A stretch of 53,377 nt of DNA from Gammaproteobacteria bacterium (GTDB lineage Bacteria > Pseudomonadota > Gammaproteobacteria > Arenicellales > UBA868), in assembly GCA_014239255.1 (NCBI GenBank), contig JAAZZE010000009.1, positions 1 through 53,377 on the forward strand. Direction: 5' to 3'. Positions within the stretch are counted from its first letter, which is position 1, and each line of letters opens with the position of its first letter. The notes under the pieces were generated by a model that was not told the DNA's origin, made no database searches, and was given only the letters and a program-made list of their open reading frames with translations. Shown piece by piece: positions 21,714-33,094 of this stretch. The translations under genes were made by a program, and so were the position numbers.

Positions 21714-21765
21714 CCCGGTACCGCCAGCGCCTGGCGGATAGGTGTATATAAAATAGGCCTGCTTT

Positions 21766-22296
21766 ATGATTTCTGCGAGTAATATCTACCTGGTTGGGCC
21801 CATGGGGGTTGGTAAGACGACTGTCGGCAAGGCGCTGGCCAAGAGTCTGGGCATGGATTTTATCGACTCCGACCAGCAAATCGAAGACCGTACTGGCGTT
21901 AGCATCAGTACGATTTTTGATATTGAAGGTGAAGAGGGGTTTCGGAAACGTGAGGCCCAGATGATCTTCGAACTGGTACAAAAAAAGAACATTGTCCTGG
22001 CCACCGGTGGTGGCGCAGTTGCCCGTGAGGATGTGCGTAAGGTTATGCGACACAATGGCCTGGTGATATATCTACACGCAACTGTCGAGATGCTAGTTGA
22101 GCGCACCCGCTCAAGTAAGAACCGACCTCTGTTAAACACTGGCAAGGAGCCGCGTGAGGTTCTGGAATGCCTGATGCGGGAGCGTGAACCGCTGTATCGG
22201 GCTGAAGCCGATATTGTTTTCGAGACTGATTCACGATCACCCCATGCAGTGGCGCGGGATATCTGCAGCGAGATCAGAGAACGTTGGCAACGCTGA
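21766..22296 (+). CDS. aroK: Shikimate kinase
   Basis: NIYLVGPMGVGKTTVGKALAKSLGMDFIDSD. Confidence 0.97.
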   Translation: MISASNIYLVGPMGVGKTTVGKALAKSLGMDFIDSDQQIEDRTGVSISTIFDIEGEEGFRKREAQMIFELVQKKNIVLATGGGAVAREDVRKVMRHNGLVIYLHATVEMLVERTRSSKNRPLLNTGKEPREVLECLMREREPLYRAEADIVFETDSRSPHAVARDICSEIRERWQR

Positions 22297-23363
22297 ACGT
22301 AGATCTCGGTAGTCGCAGTTATCCGATCATCGTTGGTGCCGACCTGCTCGGCGATCGTACGCTGCTATCACCCTATCTTGCTGGTGATGAGGTCGTCGTC
22401 GTCAGCAATGACCGAGTGGCACCTCTTTATCTTGATCGGGTAACAGCGTCCCTGAAAGACAGGCGTCTAAGCTGCCAGATACTGCCAGATGGTGAACAGC
22501 ATAAGACTGTAGGTACCCTGCAGCTGGTATTCGATACCTTGCTGGATAATCACTGTAGCCGAGACACGACACTGATCGCCTTGGGTGGTGGAGTGGTCGG
22601 CGACCTGGCGGGTTTTGCTGCGGCGTGCTACCAGAGGGGTATCGCGTTTATTCAGTTGCCGACGACATTGTTGGCCCAGGTTGATTCGGCAGTCGGTGGC
22701 AAGACGGCTGTTAATCATTCGCAGGGCAAGAATATGATTGGCGCTTTCCATCAGCCGGTGTGCGTCGTTTCGGATACCCGAACTTTGGTCACACTCGAAC
22801 CGCGCCAGTTATCCGCAGGCCTCGCCGAGGTTATCAAGTGCGGTCTGATTTGTGACGAACTCTTTTTCTCCTGGTTGGAGGACAATATCGAAAAAGCGTT
22901 GGCCTATGATGAGGAAGTGCTCGAATACGTCATCATTGAATCGTGTCGTCATAAGGCTCAGATGGTCGCTCGCGACGAGAAGGAAGCTGGCGAGCGAGCG
23001 TTGTTGAATCTGGGGCACACTTTTGGTCACGCGATTGAGGTTGCAACCGGATACGGTAACTGGTTGCATGGCGAGGCAGTTTCGGCAGGGATAGTCATGG
23101 CAGCCACTATGTCCCAGAAGATGGGATGGCTGGATAAGGCGCAATGTGATCGTATTCGCGAGTTGTTGACTCGAGCCCGACTGCCCGTTGATCCACCCAG
23201 TGCAATGCGCCCAGCCGATTACCTGCAACACATGAAAGTCGATAAAAAGGTCAGTGGTGGTCGGGTGCGTTTGATATTGTTAGAAGCAATAGGTCGGGCC
23301 CGACTGGTATCTGACTACCCTGACGCGCTACTGCGCGAAGTGTTGAGCGGATTCTCTCGATAG
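22284..23363 (+). CDS. aroB: 3-dehydroquinate synthase
   Basis: ALGGGVVGDLAGFAAACYQRGIAFIQLPTTLLAQVDSAVGGKTAVNH. Confidence 0.98.
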   Translation: MATLNVDLGSRSYPIIVGADLLGDRTLLSPYLAGDEVVVVSNDRVAPLYLDRVTASLKDRRLSCQILPDGEQHKTVGTLQLVFDTLLDNHCSRDTTLIALGGGVVGDLAGFAAACYQRGIAFIQLPTTLLAQVDSAVGGKTAVNHSQGKNMIGAFHQPVCVVSDTRTLVTLEPRQLSAGLAEVIKCGLICDELFFSWLEDNIEKALAYDEEVLEYVIIESCRHKAQMVARDEKEAGERALLNLGHTFGHAIEVATGYGNWLHGEAVSAGIVMAATMSQKMGWLDKAQCDRIRELLTRARLPVDPPSAMRPADYLQHMKVDKKVSGGRVRLILLEAIGRARLVSDYPDALLREVLSGFSR

Positions 23364-23384
23364 CTAAAATCTTCCTCTACGCCC

Positions 23385-23407
23385 AGGGTAGTCCACCCCC
23401 TTTTTTT
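23385..23407 (+). terminator. Weak candidate intrinsic terminator after aroB
   Basis: Short GGGT/ACCC stem followed by CCTTTTTTT. Confidence 0.35.
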
Positions 23408-23546
23408 AACCAAAATATAGGTCTGTGGTAATTACTCAGAGCCATATCGTGGTTGTTTTTGCTACCAAACAAGGCGAGTTGCACCAATGAGGGGCAAATT
23501 CGAGCTGAGATCAACCAAATTCGCCCTGACAATAAGGTCAAACGGT

Positions 23547-23575
23547 TTGAACCTGTTTTTGGCTGTCGGTATACT
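23547..23575 (+). promoter_or_regulatory. Candidate sigma-70 promoter upstream of gltB
   Basis: TTGAAC (23547-23552), 17-nt spacer, TATACT (23570-23575). Confidence 0.55.
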
Positions 23576-23609
23576 TGTTCAGCCGTCCCGCTGGTATTGG
23601 CTGAACAAG
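23574..23609. repeat. Perfect 11-bp inverted repeat CTTGTTCAGCC-N14-GGCTGAACAAG in the gltB leader
   Basis: Read directly; overlaps the predicted transcription start. Confidence 0.85.
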
Positions 23610-23743
23610 ACGGCATTCGCCTCCTGTACAGTTGTTGGCTGATTAGCCCTCCTTGAACCATGCGCGTTACTGCCGGGACGTGCGATACGGGTTCGTGCGC
23701 CTTGGGACATCTGTGGCCTATTGATAGGAGGGGTAAACCCCTG

Positions 23744-26700
23744 ATGAGCAAACGACCAACCCGCCCCCAAGGGCTCTATGACCCGGCTTTTGAGCATGAT
23801 AGTTGCGGTGTAGGCTTCGTTGCGCATATCGGCGGCACCGCCAGTCGCGGCATTGTTGACGATGCCTTTACGATGCTGAAAAGCATGGAGCATCGAGCAG
23901 GTGTCGGAGCGCAACCCAATAGTGGTGACGGCGCAGGTATTCTGACCGCCATACCTCACGAATTCCTTGCCAGAATAGTTCGTGATGAGTTGAGAATTAC
24001 CTTACCCGCATCGGGACGTTTTGCAACGGGACTGGTATTTCTCCCCCGCAATACCGCTGAGCGGAATCACTGTAAGCGTATTGTTGGGACACTGATTGAA
24101 GCGCACGGCCAGAAATTGCTGGGCTGGCGGGTAGTGCCGGTCGCATCGGAAAACGCTGGTCTGGGTGATGCTGCAAGATTATCCGAGCCATGCGTGGAGC
24201 AGTTGCTGGTGGCTGCATCAGATGGTCTGAATCGCGATGCCTTCGAACGCAAGCTGTACCTGATCCAAAAACAGGCCAGCCATCAACTGCGGACCGCACA
24301 GAATCTGGCGCAGGGCAAAATGTTCTACGTTTGCTCACTCTCGACCCGCGTCATGATTTACAAGGGGATGCTCCGCACTTTGCAATTAATGGATTATTTC
24401 CCGGACCTCCAGGAATCAGATTACGTTAGTCATTTGGCCATGGTGCATGCCCGATTCTCCACAAATACATTTCCAAGCTGGGATCGAGCGCACCCCATGC
24501 GATTGATGGCGCACAACGGAGAGATCAATACCTTCCGGGGTAATCGAAACTGGATGCGGGCGCGTGAAGGTGTCATGCATAGTGATTTGTTCGGTGACGA
24601 TCTTGCGTCGATCTTCCCGGTGATTGAACCCGATTGTTCAGATACCAGTGGTTTTGACAACGCGTTGGAATTCTTGTTGATAACGGGCCGAACGTTACAG
24701 GAATCCATCATGATGATGGTGCCTGAAGCGTGGCAGAAGCATGAATCGATGAATGCAGCTAAACGCGCCTTTTACGAATATAACTCGACGTTAATGGAGC
24801 CCTGGGACGGGCCGTCATCAGTCACTTTTACCGATGGACGCTATATTGGCGCAGTGCTCGACCGTAATGGTCTGCGGCCAAGTCGGTACTATGTCACCAC
24901 AGATGATCGTGTGGTGATGGCGAGTGAAGTAGGTGTTTTGGCGATCGAGCCTGAAAAGATACGTGAGAAGGGCCGGCTTCAGCCCGGGCGAATGTTTCTT
25001 GTAGATTTTGAAAAAGGAGAGCTTGTCCCTGATCTTGAGCTCAAAACCGAATTCGCTGCACGACAACCCTATGCCCGGTGGCTGCAAGAACAGCGTATCG
25101 ATCTTTGTGAACTTCCTGTAGCGAGTGAGGTGGCCGGGTTAGATAGCGCCTCACTGATACCCCGCCTGCGCGCTTTTGGCTATACGCTGGAAACTATGCA
25201 TTTCATGTTGATCCCACTGATCCATGAGCAACGGGACCCGGTAGGATCCATGGGTAATGATTCTGCTTTAGCATGCCTCTCTGATCAGCCGCGACTGATT
25301 TACGATTACTTCAAACAACTGTTTGCACAGGTAACTAATCCGGCGATCGACTCCATTCGTGAAGATGTCATTATGTCTTTGGAATGCTATATCGGGCCTG
25401 AACAAAACTTGCTGAGCCCAGTCGCAAAGAGTTGCCATCGATTGCGGGTGGCTCACCCGATACTCACCCATGAGGAATTGGCTGCCATTGCCCAGCTGGA
25501 TCATCGTGGTTGGCGCAGCCAGGTAATCGACATCACTTTTGATCGGTCATCTGGGGCAATCGGGTTGTTGCCCGCATTGGGGCGGATTTGCGAGGAGGCG
25601 GAGTCGGCAGTTGATGCGGGCGTCAGCCTGTTGGTATTGTCGGATCGCGCCCTGAGTGCAGATCGCCCAGCAGCCAGTATGCTGCTGGCAGCAGGAGCTG
25701 TGCATCAGCATCTGGTGCGTACAGCCAAGCGTACACGCGTGGGCTTGGTAGTTGAAACCGGGGAAGCCAGCGAGGTGCACCATCATTGCCTGTTGATCGG
25801 CTATGGCGTTGACGCGATTAACCCTTATCTTGCACTGGAATCATTATGGCAGTCGCGCCGCGACGGCAAACTGGATCCCAAAACCCTGCCTGACGATGCC
25901 GCAGTACTCAGTGCTTATCGCAAAGGTGTCGCCAAAGGCATTCTCAAGGTGATGGGAAAAATGGGGATCTCGACTCTGCAGTCTTATAAAGGCGCACAGA
26001 TATTCGAGGCCGTCGGTGTGCAAAGCGAAGTCATCGACTTGTGCTTTACCGATACCGCAAGTCGTCTGCAAGGCGTGGGTTTTGATGTGCTGGCGCAGGA
26101 GATCCTGCGACGTCACGAGCTGGGATTTCCACGGTCTACCTCGGACAATATTGCGAGCTTGCCTAACCCCGGCGAATATCACTGGCGTGCCGGCGGCCGT
26201 AAACACGCTTGGGAGCCCCGGGCCATAGCCAGTTTGCAGCAGGCCGCTGGGCAAAACAATGAATCGGCCTATCGGGATTTTGCCGATACGATTAACGCTG
26301 AAGCCAGCGGCCGTTGCACATTGCGCGGACTGATGTCTTTCCGGGCTGGTGTAGCCGGCGCGCCTGTGGCGCTGTCCGAGGTCGAACCTGCAGCCCACAT
26401 TGTGCGGCGTTTTTGTACTGGTGCCATGAGTTTTGGATCCATCTCTCCCGAGGCACATGAAACACTCGCGATTGCAATGAATCGTCTGGGTGGTAAGAGT
26501 AATACAGGGGAGGGTGGTGAGGATCCTCAGCGGTTCCAGCCACTTGCCAACGGCGATCTCAAGCGCTCGGCGATCAAGCAGGTGGCTTCGGGTCGTTTTG
26601 GGGTTACTGCCTGGTATCTTTCTAACGCAGACGAAATCCAGATCAAGATTTCCCAGGGTGCCAAGCCCGGTGAAGGCGGTGAATTGCCGGGTACTAAGGT

Positions 26701-28345
26701 TGATGAAAACATCGCCCGGATCCGCTATTCCACACCAGGAGTTGGCTTGATCAGCCCACCACCGCATCATGACATCTATTCCATCGAGGATCTCGCCCAA
26801 CTGATCTATGATCTGAAAAATACCAATCCGGATGCCCGGGTCAGCGTCAAACTGGTTTCAGAGGTTGGCGTAGGCACTATAGCCGCAGGGGTTGCTAAAG
26901 CGCATGCCGACCACATCCTGATTTCCGGTGATAGCGGTGGAACTGGCGCGTCTCCATTGACCAGCATCAAGCACGCTGGACTGCCCTGGGAGTTGGGTCT
27001 CGCTGAGACACACCAGACACTGGTGATGAACGATTTGCGTAGTCGGGTCGTCCTGCAGACCGATGGTGGGATCAAAACAGGTCGGGATGTGGTGATTGGG
27101 GCACTACTCGGCGCTGAGGAAATCGGCTTTTCAACTGCCCCTTTGATTACGCTTGGATGCATCATGATGCGCAAGTGCCACCTCAATACCTGCCCGGTGG
27201 GAATTGCGACTCAGGATCCACTCTTGCGTGAAAAGTTCCATGGACGTCCGGAAAGCGTAGTGAATTATCTATTTCTGGTAGCTGAAGAGGCGCGGGGGAT
27301 CATGGCTCAGTTGGGTTTTAGAACATTCAACGAGATGATCGGTCGTGTCGATGTGCTTGAGTTCGATTCGACCGTCTCGCATTGGAAAGCCAGCGGCATT
27401 GATCTCGCGCCGCTGCTGGCACCGGCACAAAAGCCTCGTGAAGACACCGGTGTTTACTGCCAAACTCCCCAGGATCACGGGCTCGACAAAGCCTTGGACA
27501 ATACCCACCTGATCAGACTCAGCAAGGCGGCATTGGAGATGGGCGAACGGGTCGAATTCGAGTTGCCAATCAACAATACCCATCGCACGGTAGGCACTTT
27601 ACTGAGTCACGAGATCGTCAAACGCTGGGGTGAGTTTGGCCTGCCCGATGACACCATTCATGCCCGCTTTGCTGGGTCGGCAGGACAGAGTTTCGGCGCT
27701 TGGCTAGCCCGCGGAGTGACCCTGGAGTTGGTTGGCGACGCCAATGATTATGTAGGCAAGGGGCTTTCGGGCGGGCATATCGTGGTCTATCCACCATCTC
27801 AAAGTAGTTTTGTGCCCGAGCACAATATTCTTGTTGGCAATGTAGTGCTCTACGGTGCAACCAGTGGGCGTGCGTTTTTTCGTGGGGCGGCAGCCGAACG
27901 TTTCGCAATTCGCAACAGTGGGGCGTGGGCTGTGGTCGAGGGCGTGGGAGACCACGGCTGTGAATACATGACAGGTGGACGAGTGGTGATTCTCGGTCCG
28001 ACGGGCCGTAACTTTGCAGCCGGGATGTCCGGGGGCATTGCCTATGTTCTGGCACCGGATCGCGAGGCGTTTGCTATGAATTGTAACCAGGACATGGTGG
28101 ATCTCGAGCCCCTGGAGGATATCGACAATGTGTCCGAGCTCCAGCAATTGTTGCGCGAGCATCACCAACTGACGGGCTCAACCGTAGCCGCCGATCTGAT
28201 GGCCAACTGGGAGTTGGCTTTAGCCACCTTTGTGAAAGTCATGCCCCGTGACTACAAGCGTGTGTTGTCTCAACACGCCGCGCAGGGCGAAGAGGTCGAC
28301 TTGGCTATTCCTTCGGGGAGTGCTGTGAATCAGGCTTCGGCCTGA
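23744..28345 (+). CDS. gltB: Glutamate synthase large subunit
   Basis: [21 protein letters not shown], glutamine amidotransferase, FMN and GXGXG domains; ATG at 23744 after TAGGAGGGG. Confidence 0.98.
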   Translation: MSKRPTRPQGLYDPAFEHDSCGVGFVAHIGGTASRGIVDDAFTMLKSMEHRAGVGAQPNSGDGAGILTAIPHEFLARIVRDELRITLPASGRFATGLVFLPRNTAERNHCKRIVGTLIEAHGQKLLGWRVVPVASENAGLGDAARLSEPCVEQLLVAASDGLNRDAFERKLYLIQKQASHQLRTAQNLAQGKMFYVCSLSTRVMIYKGMLRTLQLMDYFPDLQESDYVSHLAMVHARFSTNTFPSWDRAHPMRLMAHNGEINTFRGNRNWMRAREGVMHSDLFGDDLASIFPVIEPDCSDTSGFDNALEFLLITGRTLQESIMMMVPEAWQKHESMNAAKRAFYEYNSTLMEPWDGPSSVTFTDGRYIGAVLDRNGLRPSRYYVTTDDRVVMASEVGVLAIEPEKIREKGRLQPGRMFLVDFEKGELVPDLELKTEFAARQPYARWLQEQRIDLCELPVASEVAGLDSASLIPRLRAFGYTLETMHFMLIPLIHEQRDPVGSMGNDSALACLSDQPRLIYDYFKQLFAQVTNPAIDSIREDVIMSLECYIGPEQNLLSPVAKSCHRLRVAHPILTHEELAAIAQLDHRGWRSQVIDITFDRSSGAIGLLPALGRICEEAESAVDAGVSLLVLSDRALSADRPAASMLLAAGAVHQHLVRTAKRTRVGLVVETGEASEVHHHCLLIGYGVDAINPYLALESLWQSRRDGKLDPKTLPDDAAVLSAYRKGVAKGILKVMGKMGISTLQSYKGAQIFEAVGVQSEVIDLCFTDTASRLQGVGFDVLAQEILRRHELGFPRSTSDNIASLPNPGEYHWRAGGRKHAWEPRAIASLQQAAGQNNESAYRDFADTINAEASGRCTLRGLMSFRAGVAGAPVALSEVEPAAHIVRRFCTGAMSFGSISPEAHETLAIAMNRLGGKSNTGEGGEDPQRFQPLANGDLKRSAIKQVASGRFGVTAWYLSNADEIQIKISQGAKPGEGGELPGTKVDENIARIRYSTPGVGLISPPPHHDIYSIEDLAQLIYDLKNTNPDARVSVKLVSEVGVGTIAAGVAKAHADHILISGDSGGTGASPLTSIKHAGLPWELGLAETHQTLVMNDLRSRVVLQTDGGIKTGRDVVIGALLGAEEIGFSTAPLITLGCIMMRKCHLNTCPVGIATQDPLLREKFHGRPESVVNYLFLVAEEARGIMAQLGFRTFNEMIGRVDVLEFDSTVSHWKASGIDLAPLLAPAQKPREDTGVYCQTPQDHGLDKALDNTHLIRLSKAALEMGERVEFELPINNTHRTVGTLLSHEIVKRWGEFGLPDDTIHARFAGSAGQSFGAWLARGVTLELVGDANDYVGKGLSGGHIVVYPPSQSSFVPEHNILVGNVVLYGATSGRAFFRGAAAERFAIRNSGAWAVVEGVGDHGCEYMTGGRVVILGPTGRNFAAGMSGGIAYVLAPDREAFAMNCNQDMVDLEPLEDIDNVSELQQLLREHHQLTGSTVAADLMANWELALATFVKVMPRDYKRVLSQHAAQGEEVDLAIPSGSAVNQASA

Positions 28346-28372
28346 TCGGGCAAGCTTGAATGGGCATCAGTC

Positions 28373-29854
28373 GTGGGTAAGGTAACCGGATTTAAGGAAT
28401 ATCCACGCCTTAGCGTAACCTACCGCGAAGTGCGTGAGCGCGTGAGCGATTTCGATGAGATTTTCTCTCAGGCACCACCACCCCATTTGCAGACCCAAGG
28501 CGCTCGCTGCATGGATTGCGGGGTGCCCTTTTGTCAGTCGGCTGATGGATGCCCGGTAGACAACCTGATCCCCGAATGGAACGACCTGGTTTACCGTGGT
28601 GAGTGGCGGGCAGCCTTGGATCGATTGCATGCTACCAATAACTTTCCGGAATTTACGGGCCGTGTTTGTCCCGCTCCTTGTGAAGGTGCCTGTGTCCTGG
28701 GCATCACTGAGCCGGCAGTCACCATAAAGAATATTGAACAGGCGATTGTCGATCGCGGGTTTGCCGAAGGCTGGATCGGTTCGGCAGAGCCGGCAGAGCG
28801 TAGTGGTTACCATGTGGCTATCGTCGGTTCAGGACCGGCCGGCCTGGCTGCAGCGGATGAACTGAATCAGGCGGGGCACCAGGTAACGGTTTATGAGCGT
28901 GCTGACCGGATTGGCGGTTTGCTGATGTATGGTATCCCGAACATGAAATTGGACAAAACTGTGGTAGAGCGGCGGGTAGATCTGCTGCGTCAGGCAGGTG
29001 TGAACTTTATTACCGGTACCAGCGTGGGTGAGAGTGTTGCTTTGGCGGGTGGCCATGTGCCAGCCCGGGAACTGCTGGAACACTATGATGCCGTAGTTCT
29101 CGCAGTCGGGGCGACAGTACCGCGTGATCTTCCCATTCCCGGTCGGGAATATCAGGGCATCCACTTTGCTATGGACTATCTGACCCACAGTACCCAGGCA
29201 TTCTTGGATCACACTGATACTGCAATTTCTGCAGCGGGCCGCCACGTTGTGGTCATTGGCGGAGGGGATACTGGTGCCGACTGTATCGGTACTGCACTGC
29301 GACAAGGATGTGAAAGCATCGTAAACTTCGAATTACTCGCTCAGCCGCCCGCTGAACGGGCTGAGGATAACCCCTGGCCGCAGTGGCCGCTTATCCTGCG
29401 CACCGACTATGCTCATGCTGAAGCTCAACATCGATTTGGCGATGACCCGCGGACCTACAATCTGTTGTCCAAGGCTTTTATCTGTGACGATCATGGACGT
29501 GTGTCTGGGATCCGCACTGTCACCGTCGATTGGGATAAACCCTCGGGCGATGCACCGTTCAGTGAGGTGGCCGGCTCTGAGCGTACCTGGTCTTGTGATC
29601 TGGTTTTTCTGTCAATGGGTTTTACTGGGCCTGAGGTTACGCTTGCCGAAGAGTTGGGTCTTGAGTGTGATGCCAGATCAAATTTACTTGCGCTGCCTCC
29701 GCGCTACCAGTGTGAAGAGTCAAGTGTTTTCGCGGCTGGGGATTGTCGCCGTGGCCAATCTCTGGTGGTCTGGGCAATCCAGGAGGGTCGCGAGGTTGCC
29801 AGGTCGGTGGGTGTTTATCTCGCGGGTTTGCCTCAACCCAAAGCGACAGCCTGA
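28373..29854 (+). CDS. gltD: Glutamate synthase small subunit
   Basis: GTG start; [12 protein letters not shown]...[38 protein letters not shown]. Confidence 0.97.
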   Translation: MGKVTGFKEYPRLSVTYREVRERVSDFDEIFSQAPPPHLQTQGARCMDCGVPFCQSADGCPVDNLIPEWNDLVYRGEWRAALDRLHATNNFPEFTGRVCPAPCEGACVLGITEPAVTIKNIEQAIVDRGFAEGWIGSAEPAERSGYHVAIVGSGPAGLAAADELNQAGHQVTVYERADRIGGLLMYGIPNMKLDKTVVERRVDLLRQAGVNFITGTSVGESVALAGGHVPARELLEHYDAVVLAVGATVPRDLPIPGREYQGIHFAMDYLTHSTQAFLDHTDTAISAAGRHVVVIGGGDTGADCIGTALRQGCESIVNFELLAQPPAERAEDNPWPQWPLILRTDYAHAEAQHRFGDDPRTYNLLSKAFICDDHGRVSGIRTVTVDWDKPSGDAPFSEVAGSERTWSCDLVFLSMGFTGPEVTLAEELGLECDARSNLLALPPRYQCEESSVFAAGDCRRGQSLVVWAIQEGREVARSVGVYLAGLPQPKATA

Positions 29855-29860
29855 GCCGGT

Positions 29861-30583
29861 GTGGATATGAGTCGCGCGAGCATTCCCGCTGCCAAGCGGC
29901 TGATTATTGCGCTGGATGTTCCAACCGGTGTCGAAGCCCGGGACTTGGTCGAGGACCTTGGCGATACGGTTAGTTTTTACAAAGTAGGGCTGGAGCTATT
30001 CACCGGCGAGGATGGTTTTGCCATGGTGGACTGGTTGACCAGACAGGGTAAACAGGTTTTTGTTGATCTTAAGTTTTTTGACGTGCCGGCAACGGTTGCC
30101 CGTGCTGTGAGTCAGTTGCGTGGCCGGCAGGTGAGCTTTGCGACCGTGCACGGGAACGATGCCATGATGCGTGCAGCGGCCGAGGCCGCAGGCGAGATCG
30201 GCATTCTCGCCGTAACTGTATTGACGAGCCTGGATGCGGCCGATATGCGGGATCTGGGTTTTGATTGTGATATCCCGGCTCTGGTGCGCTCCCGGGCCCA
30301 GCGAGCTGTGGCGCTAGGCTGCGCAGGTGTCGTCGCGTCTGGCCAGGAAGCGGCGATGCTGCGCAAGACATTGGGGGGTGATGGATTGATTGTGACACCT
30401 GGTATTCGCCCGGTACGCCAGGATGATGACCAGAAGCGTACTGTCACACCAACACAGGCACTGCGCGATGGAGCTGATTATCTGGTCGTCGGCCGGCCCG
30501 TGCGTGATGCAGATAATCCTCGGGAGGTGGCCAGGAATATTCAGGATGAGATTACGAGTGCATTGGGGCACTCTGTCGGTTGA
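29861..30583 (+). CDS. pyrF: Orotidine-5'-phosphate decarboxylase
   Basis: [35 protein letters not shown]. Confidence 0.97.
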   Translation: MDMSRASIPAAKRLIIALDVPTGVEARDLVEDLGDTVSFYKVGLELFTGEDGFAMVDWLTRQGKQVFVDLKFFDVPATVARAVSQLRGRQVSFATVHGNDAMMRAAAEAAGEIGILAVTVLTSLDAADMRDLGFDCDIPALVRSRAQRAVALGCAGVVASGQEAAMLRKTLGGDGLIVTPGIRPVRQDDDQKRTVTPTQALRDGADYLVVGRPVRDADNPREVARNIQDEITSALGHSVG

Positions 30584-31644
30584 TGGAAGCACTGAAGAAT
30601 GATCGGCTGATACGCGCATTACGTCGGCAAAGCGTGGACTATACGCCCGTATGGATCATGCGCCAGGCCGGACGCTATCTGCCTGAGTACCGGGCGACCC
30701 GTCAGCGGGCTGGGGATTTTCTGACACTGTGTCAGACGCCGGAGTTGGCCTGTGAGGTCACGCTGCAGCCATTGGCCCGTTTTGATCTGGATGCGGCTAT
30801 TCTTTTTTCCGATATTCTGACCATACCGGATGCGATGGGTTTGGGTCTGAGCGTGCATGAGGGCGAAGGCCCGCGTTTTGCCCGCCCGATACGAACAGCC
30901 GCTGATGTCGCAGCCCTGGGCGTGCCGGATCCCGAAGATGATCTGGGTTATGTGATAGAAGCGGTGCGGCTGATTCGACACGAATTGGCGGGCCGGGTGC
31001 CGCTGATCGGCTTTTCAGGCAGCCCCTGGACCTTGGCCACTTATATGGTAGAGGGCCAGAGCAGCTCAGATTTTGCCCGCATAAAGCAGATGGTTTATGA
31101 CGCCCCAGCCACGGCGCACCAGCTTTTGAAGGTACTGAGCGATTCGGTCTCAATGTATCTGGCGGCTCAGGCTCACGCCGGCGCCCAGGCGCTGATGATC
31201 TTTGATACCTGGGGTGGGGTGCTGGCCCACGCGGACTATCGGCATTTTTCCCTTGAGCCCATGGAGCAGATTATTGGGCACCTGCGCGCTGATCCGATTG
31301 CGTCGGATTTACCGATTATTGTGTTTACCAAAGGGGGAGGCCAGTGGTTGGCGCGAATGGCCGCAACCGGCTGTGACGCGTTGGGCTGCGATTGGACGAG
31401 TTCTTTGCGTCAAGCTCGGCACCAGGTGCAGGACCGGGTCGCCCTGCAGGGCAATCTGGATCCAGCCATACTTTACGCGTCACCGGACAGGGTCCGTACG
31501 GCGGTGGCTGACGTACTGGAAGATTTTGGCCCCGGTCCCGGGCACGTGTTTAACCTTGGTCATGGTGTGACGCCAGGGGTCGATCCAGATCAGGTCAAGG
31601 TGCTAGTGGATGCTGTACATGAGCTCAGCCGAACTGCGGTTTAG
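30580..31644 (+). CDS. hemE: Uroporphyrinogen decarboxylase
   Basis: [48 protein letters not shown]. Confidence 0.98.
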   Translation: MMEALKNDRLIRALRRQSVDYTPVWIMRQAGRYLPEYRATRQRAGDFLTLCQTPELACEVTLQPLARFDLDAAILFSDILTIPDAMGLGLSVHEGEGPRFARPIRTAADVAALGVPDPEDDLGYVIEAVRLIRHELAGRVPLIGFSGSPWTLATYMVEGQSSSDFARIKQMVYDAPATAHQLLKVLSDSVSMYLAAQAHAGAQALMIFDTWGGVLAHADYRHFSLEPMEQIIGHLRADPIASDLPIIVFTKGGGQWLARMAATGCDALGCDWTSSLRQARHQVQDRVALQGNLDPAILYASPDRVRTAVADVLEDFGPGPGHVFNLGHGVTPGVDPDQVKVLVDAVHELSRTAV

Positions 31645-31668
31645 CCTCGGTTCTTGGTCGTTCGCAGG

Positions 31669-32430
31669 TCAGTCGGCTACGGGCACTGTGTAATTCAGTG
31701 CAAGCCGTCCGCCATCGGCATAGATGCACTGTCCGGTGATGTAGGAGGAGTCGTTGCTTGCCAGGAAAAGGGCAACCCGGGCGATTTCGTCAACATTGCC
31801 GCAGCGGCCCATTGGCGTGCGCGACAGGATCGCACGGCGTTTTGTGTCGTCGGTCATGACTTGTTCCAGCATTTCGGTCAGGATACTACCCGGGCCAATG
31901 GCGTTTACCCGCACACCCTTATCCGCGAGCGCCACAGCCATCACTCGGGTCAACTGGTCGAGGCCACCCTTGGAGACGTTATAAGGAAGAATATTGGGAA
32001 TAGTCATAACCCCGTTTACCGAAGACATATTAATGATGCTGCCGCTGCCCGCCACGACCATGTGGCGACCGACTGCCTGGCTCACCAGGAAGGCACCCTT
32101 GAGATTGACCGACAGTACGGTATCAAAATCTTCTTCACTGATTTCCAGCACATCGCCCGAGCGCAGAATCCCTGCATTATTGACACAGATGTCAATCTGC
32201 CCGGCATCGGCGATGATGTTCGCGATGGTTGCGTCTACTGCGGCCTTGTCGGATATGTCGCAGCAGAAAAAACTTGCCCCAGCTACGCTGGTTATGGCGT
32301 TACTGCCAACCTGTTCGTTGATATCGAGCGCCATGACTCGCGCACCCTCAGCGGCAAAACATTGTGCCACACCCAGGCCGATACCCTGCGCTGCACCCGT
32401 CACAACGGCCACCTTATTCTTAAGTCTCAT
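31669..32430 (-). CDS. SDR family NAD(P)-dependent oxidoreductase
   Basis: MRLKNKVAVVTGAAQGIGLGVAQCFAAEGA, NNAG, YNVSKGGLDQLTR; ATG at 32430. Confidence 0.93.
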   Translation of the reverse strand: MRLKNKVAVVTGAAQGIGLGVAQCFAAEGARVMALDINEQVGSNAITSVAGASFFCCDISDKAAVDATIANIIADAGQIDICVNNAGILRSGDVLEISEEDFDTVLSVNLKGAFLVSQAVGRHMVVAGSGSIINMSSVNGVMTIPNILPYNVSKGGLDQLTRVMAVALADKGVRVNAIGPGSILTEMLEQVMTDDTKRRAILSRTPMGRCGNVDEIARVALFLASNDSSYITGQCIYADGGRLALNYTVPVAD

Positions 32431-32528
32431 CGTCGTCTCCATCGAATGTCTCAAACCTCGTGCGATTGTATCGCGACTCAAAGAACCACCTCTGGAGATG
32501 GCACAGCAGATCACCTAGACTTGGTGCA

Positions 32529-33029
32529 ATGTTAATATTTGGCCAGCATCCCATCCAAATTCGCCAAGCTACGGCTGGCGACCTGCCGCTGGTACGTGCG
32601 CTATTTCGGGAATACCAGGCATCGATTGATGCACAGTGCTGTTTTCAGTCTTTTGAGGCCGAACTGGCCGATTTGCCTGGATCTTACGCTCTGCCAGGGG
32701 GCTGCCTGCTGATTGCACGCTCAGGTGAGGCAGCAGCGGGGTGCATCGCACTCCGTCATCTTGACGATAAATCAGGTGAAGTGAAAAGGTTTTTCGTCCG
32801 GGAGCATTATCAGGGCGTGGGCCTCGGTGCTGAACTGATGACTCGACTCATCGCGAATGCACAAAATGCCGGCTTTGAGTCTTTGGTACTGGAAACCCTG
32901 CCCACCATGCAGTCCGCAAACCGACTATATGAACGACTTGGTTTTGTTCGTAGGTCAGCCTATCATTCCAGTTCAGCACCTGGTATTACTCATTTGTCGC
33001 TGAGCCTAAAGCGAGCACCCTTTGAGTGA
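32529..33029 (+). CDS. GNAT family N-acetyltransferase
   Basis: IRQATAGDLPLVRALFREYQ, VKRFFVREHYQGVGLGAELMTRLIANAQNAGF; ATG at 32529. Confidence 0.9.
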   Translation: MLIFGQHPIQIRQATAGDLPLVRALFREYQASIDAQCCFQSFEAELADLPGSYALPGGCLLIARSGEAAAGCIALRHLDDKSGEVKRFFVREHYQGVGLGAELMTRLIANAQNAGFESLVLETLPTMQSANRLYERLGFVRRSAYHSSSAPGITHLSLSLKRAPFE

Positions 33030-33094
33030 TGAATGAGTAATTCAGGCATGTTGATCTCTTTGGCCTTCATCGCAGTAGCTAAAACAGAATATTT

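Noticed and set aside
23377-23751. 124-aa minus-strand ORF in the aroB-gltB gap
   Set aside because: No signal peptide, domain or convincing ribosome site; overlaps the gltB promoter and start
25844-26800. 318-aa minus-strand ORF inside gltB
   Set aside because: Antisense to well-conserved GltB sequence and with no recognisable domain
31654-32535. 293-aa plus-strand ORF antisense to the SDR gene
   Set aside because: Lies opposite a clear SDR coding frame; composition (many Cys/His, no domain) is typical of a shadow ORF
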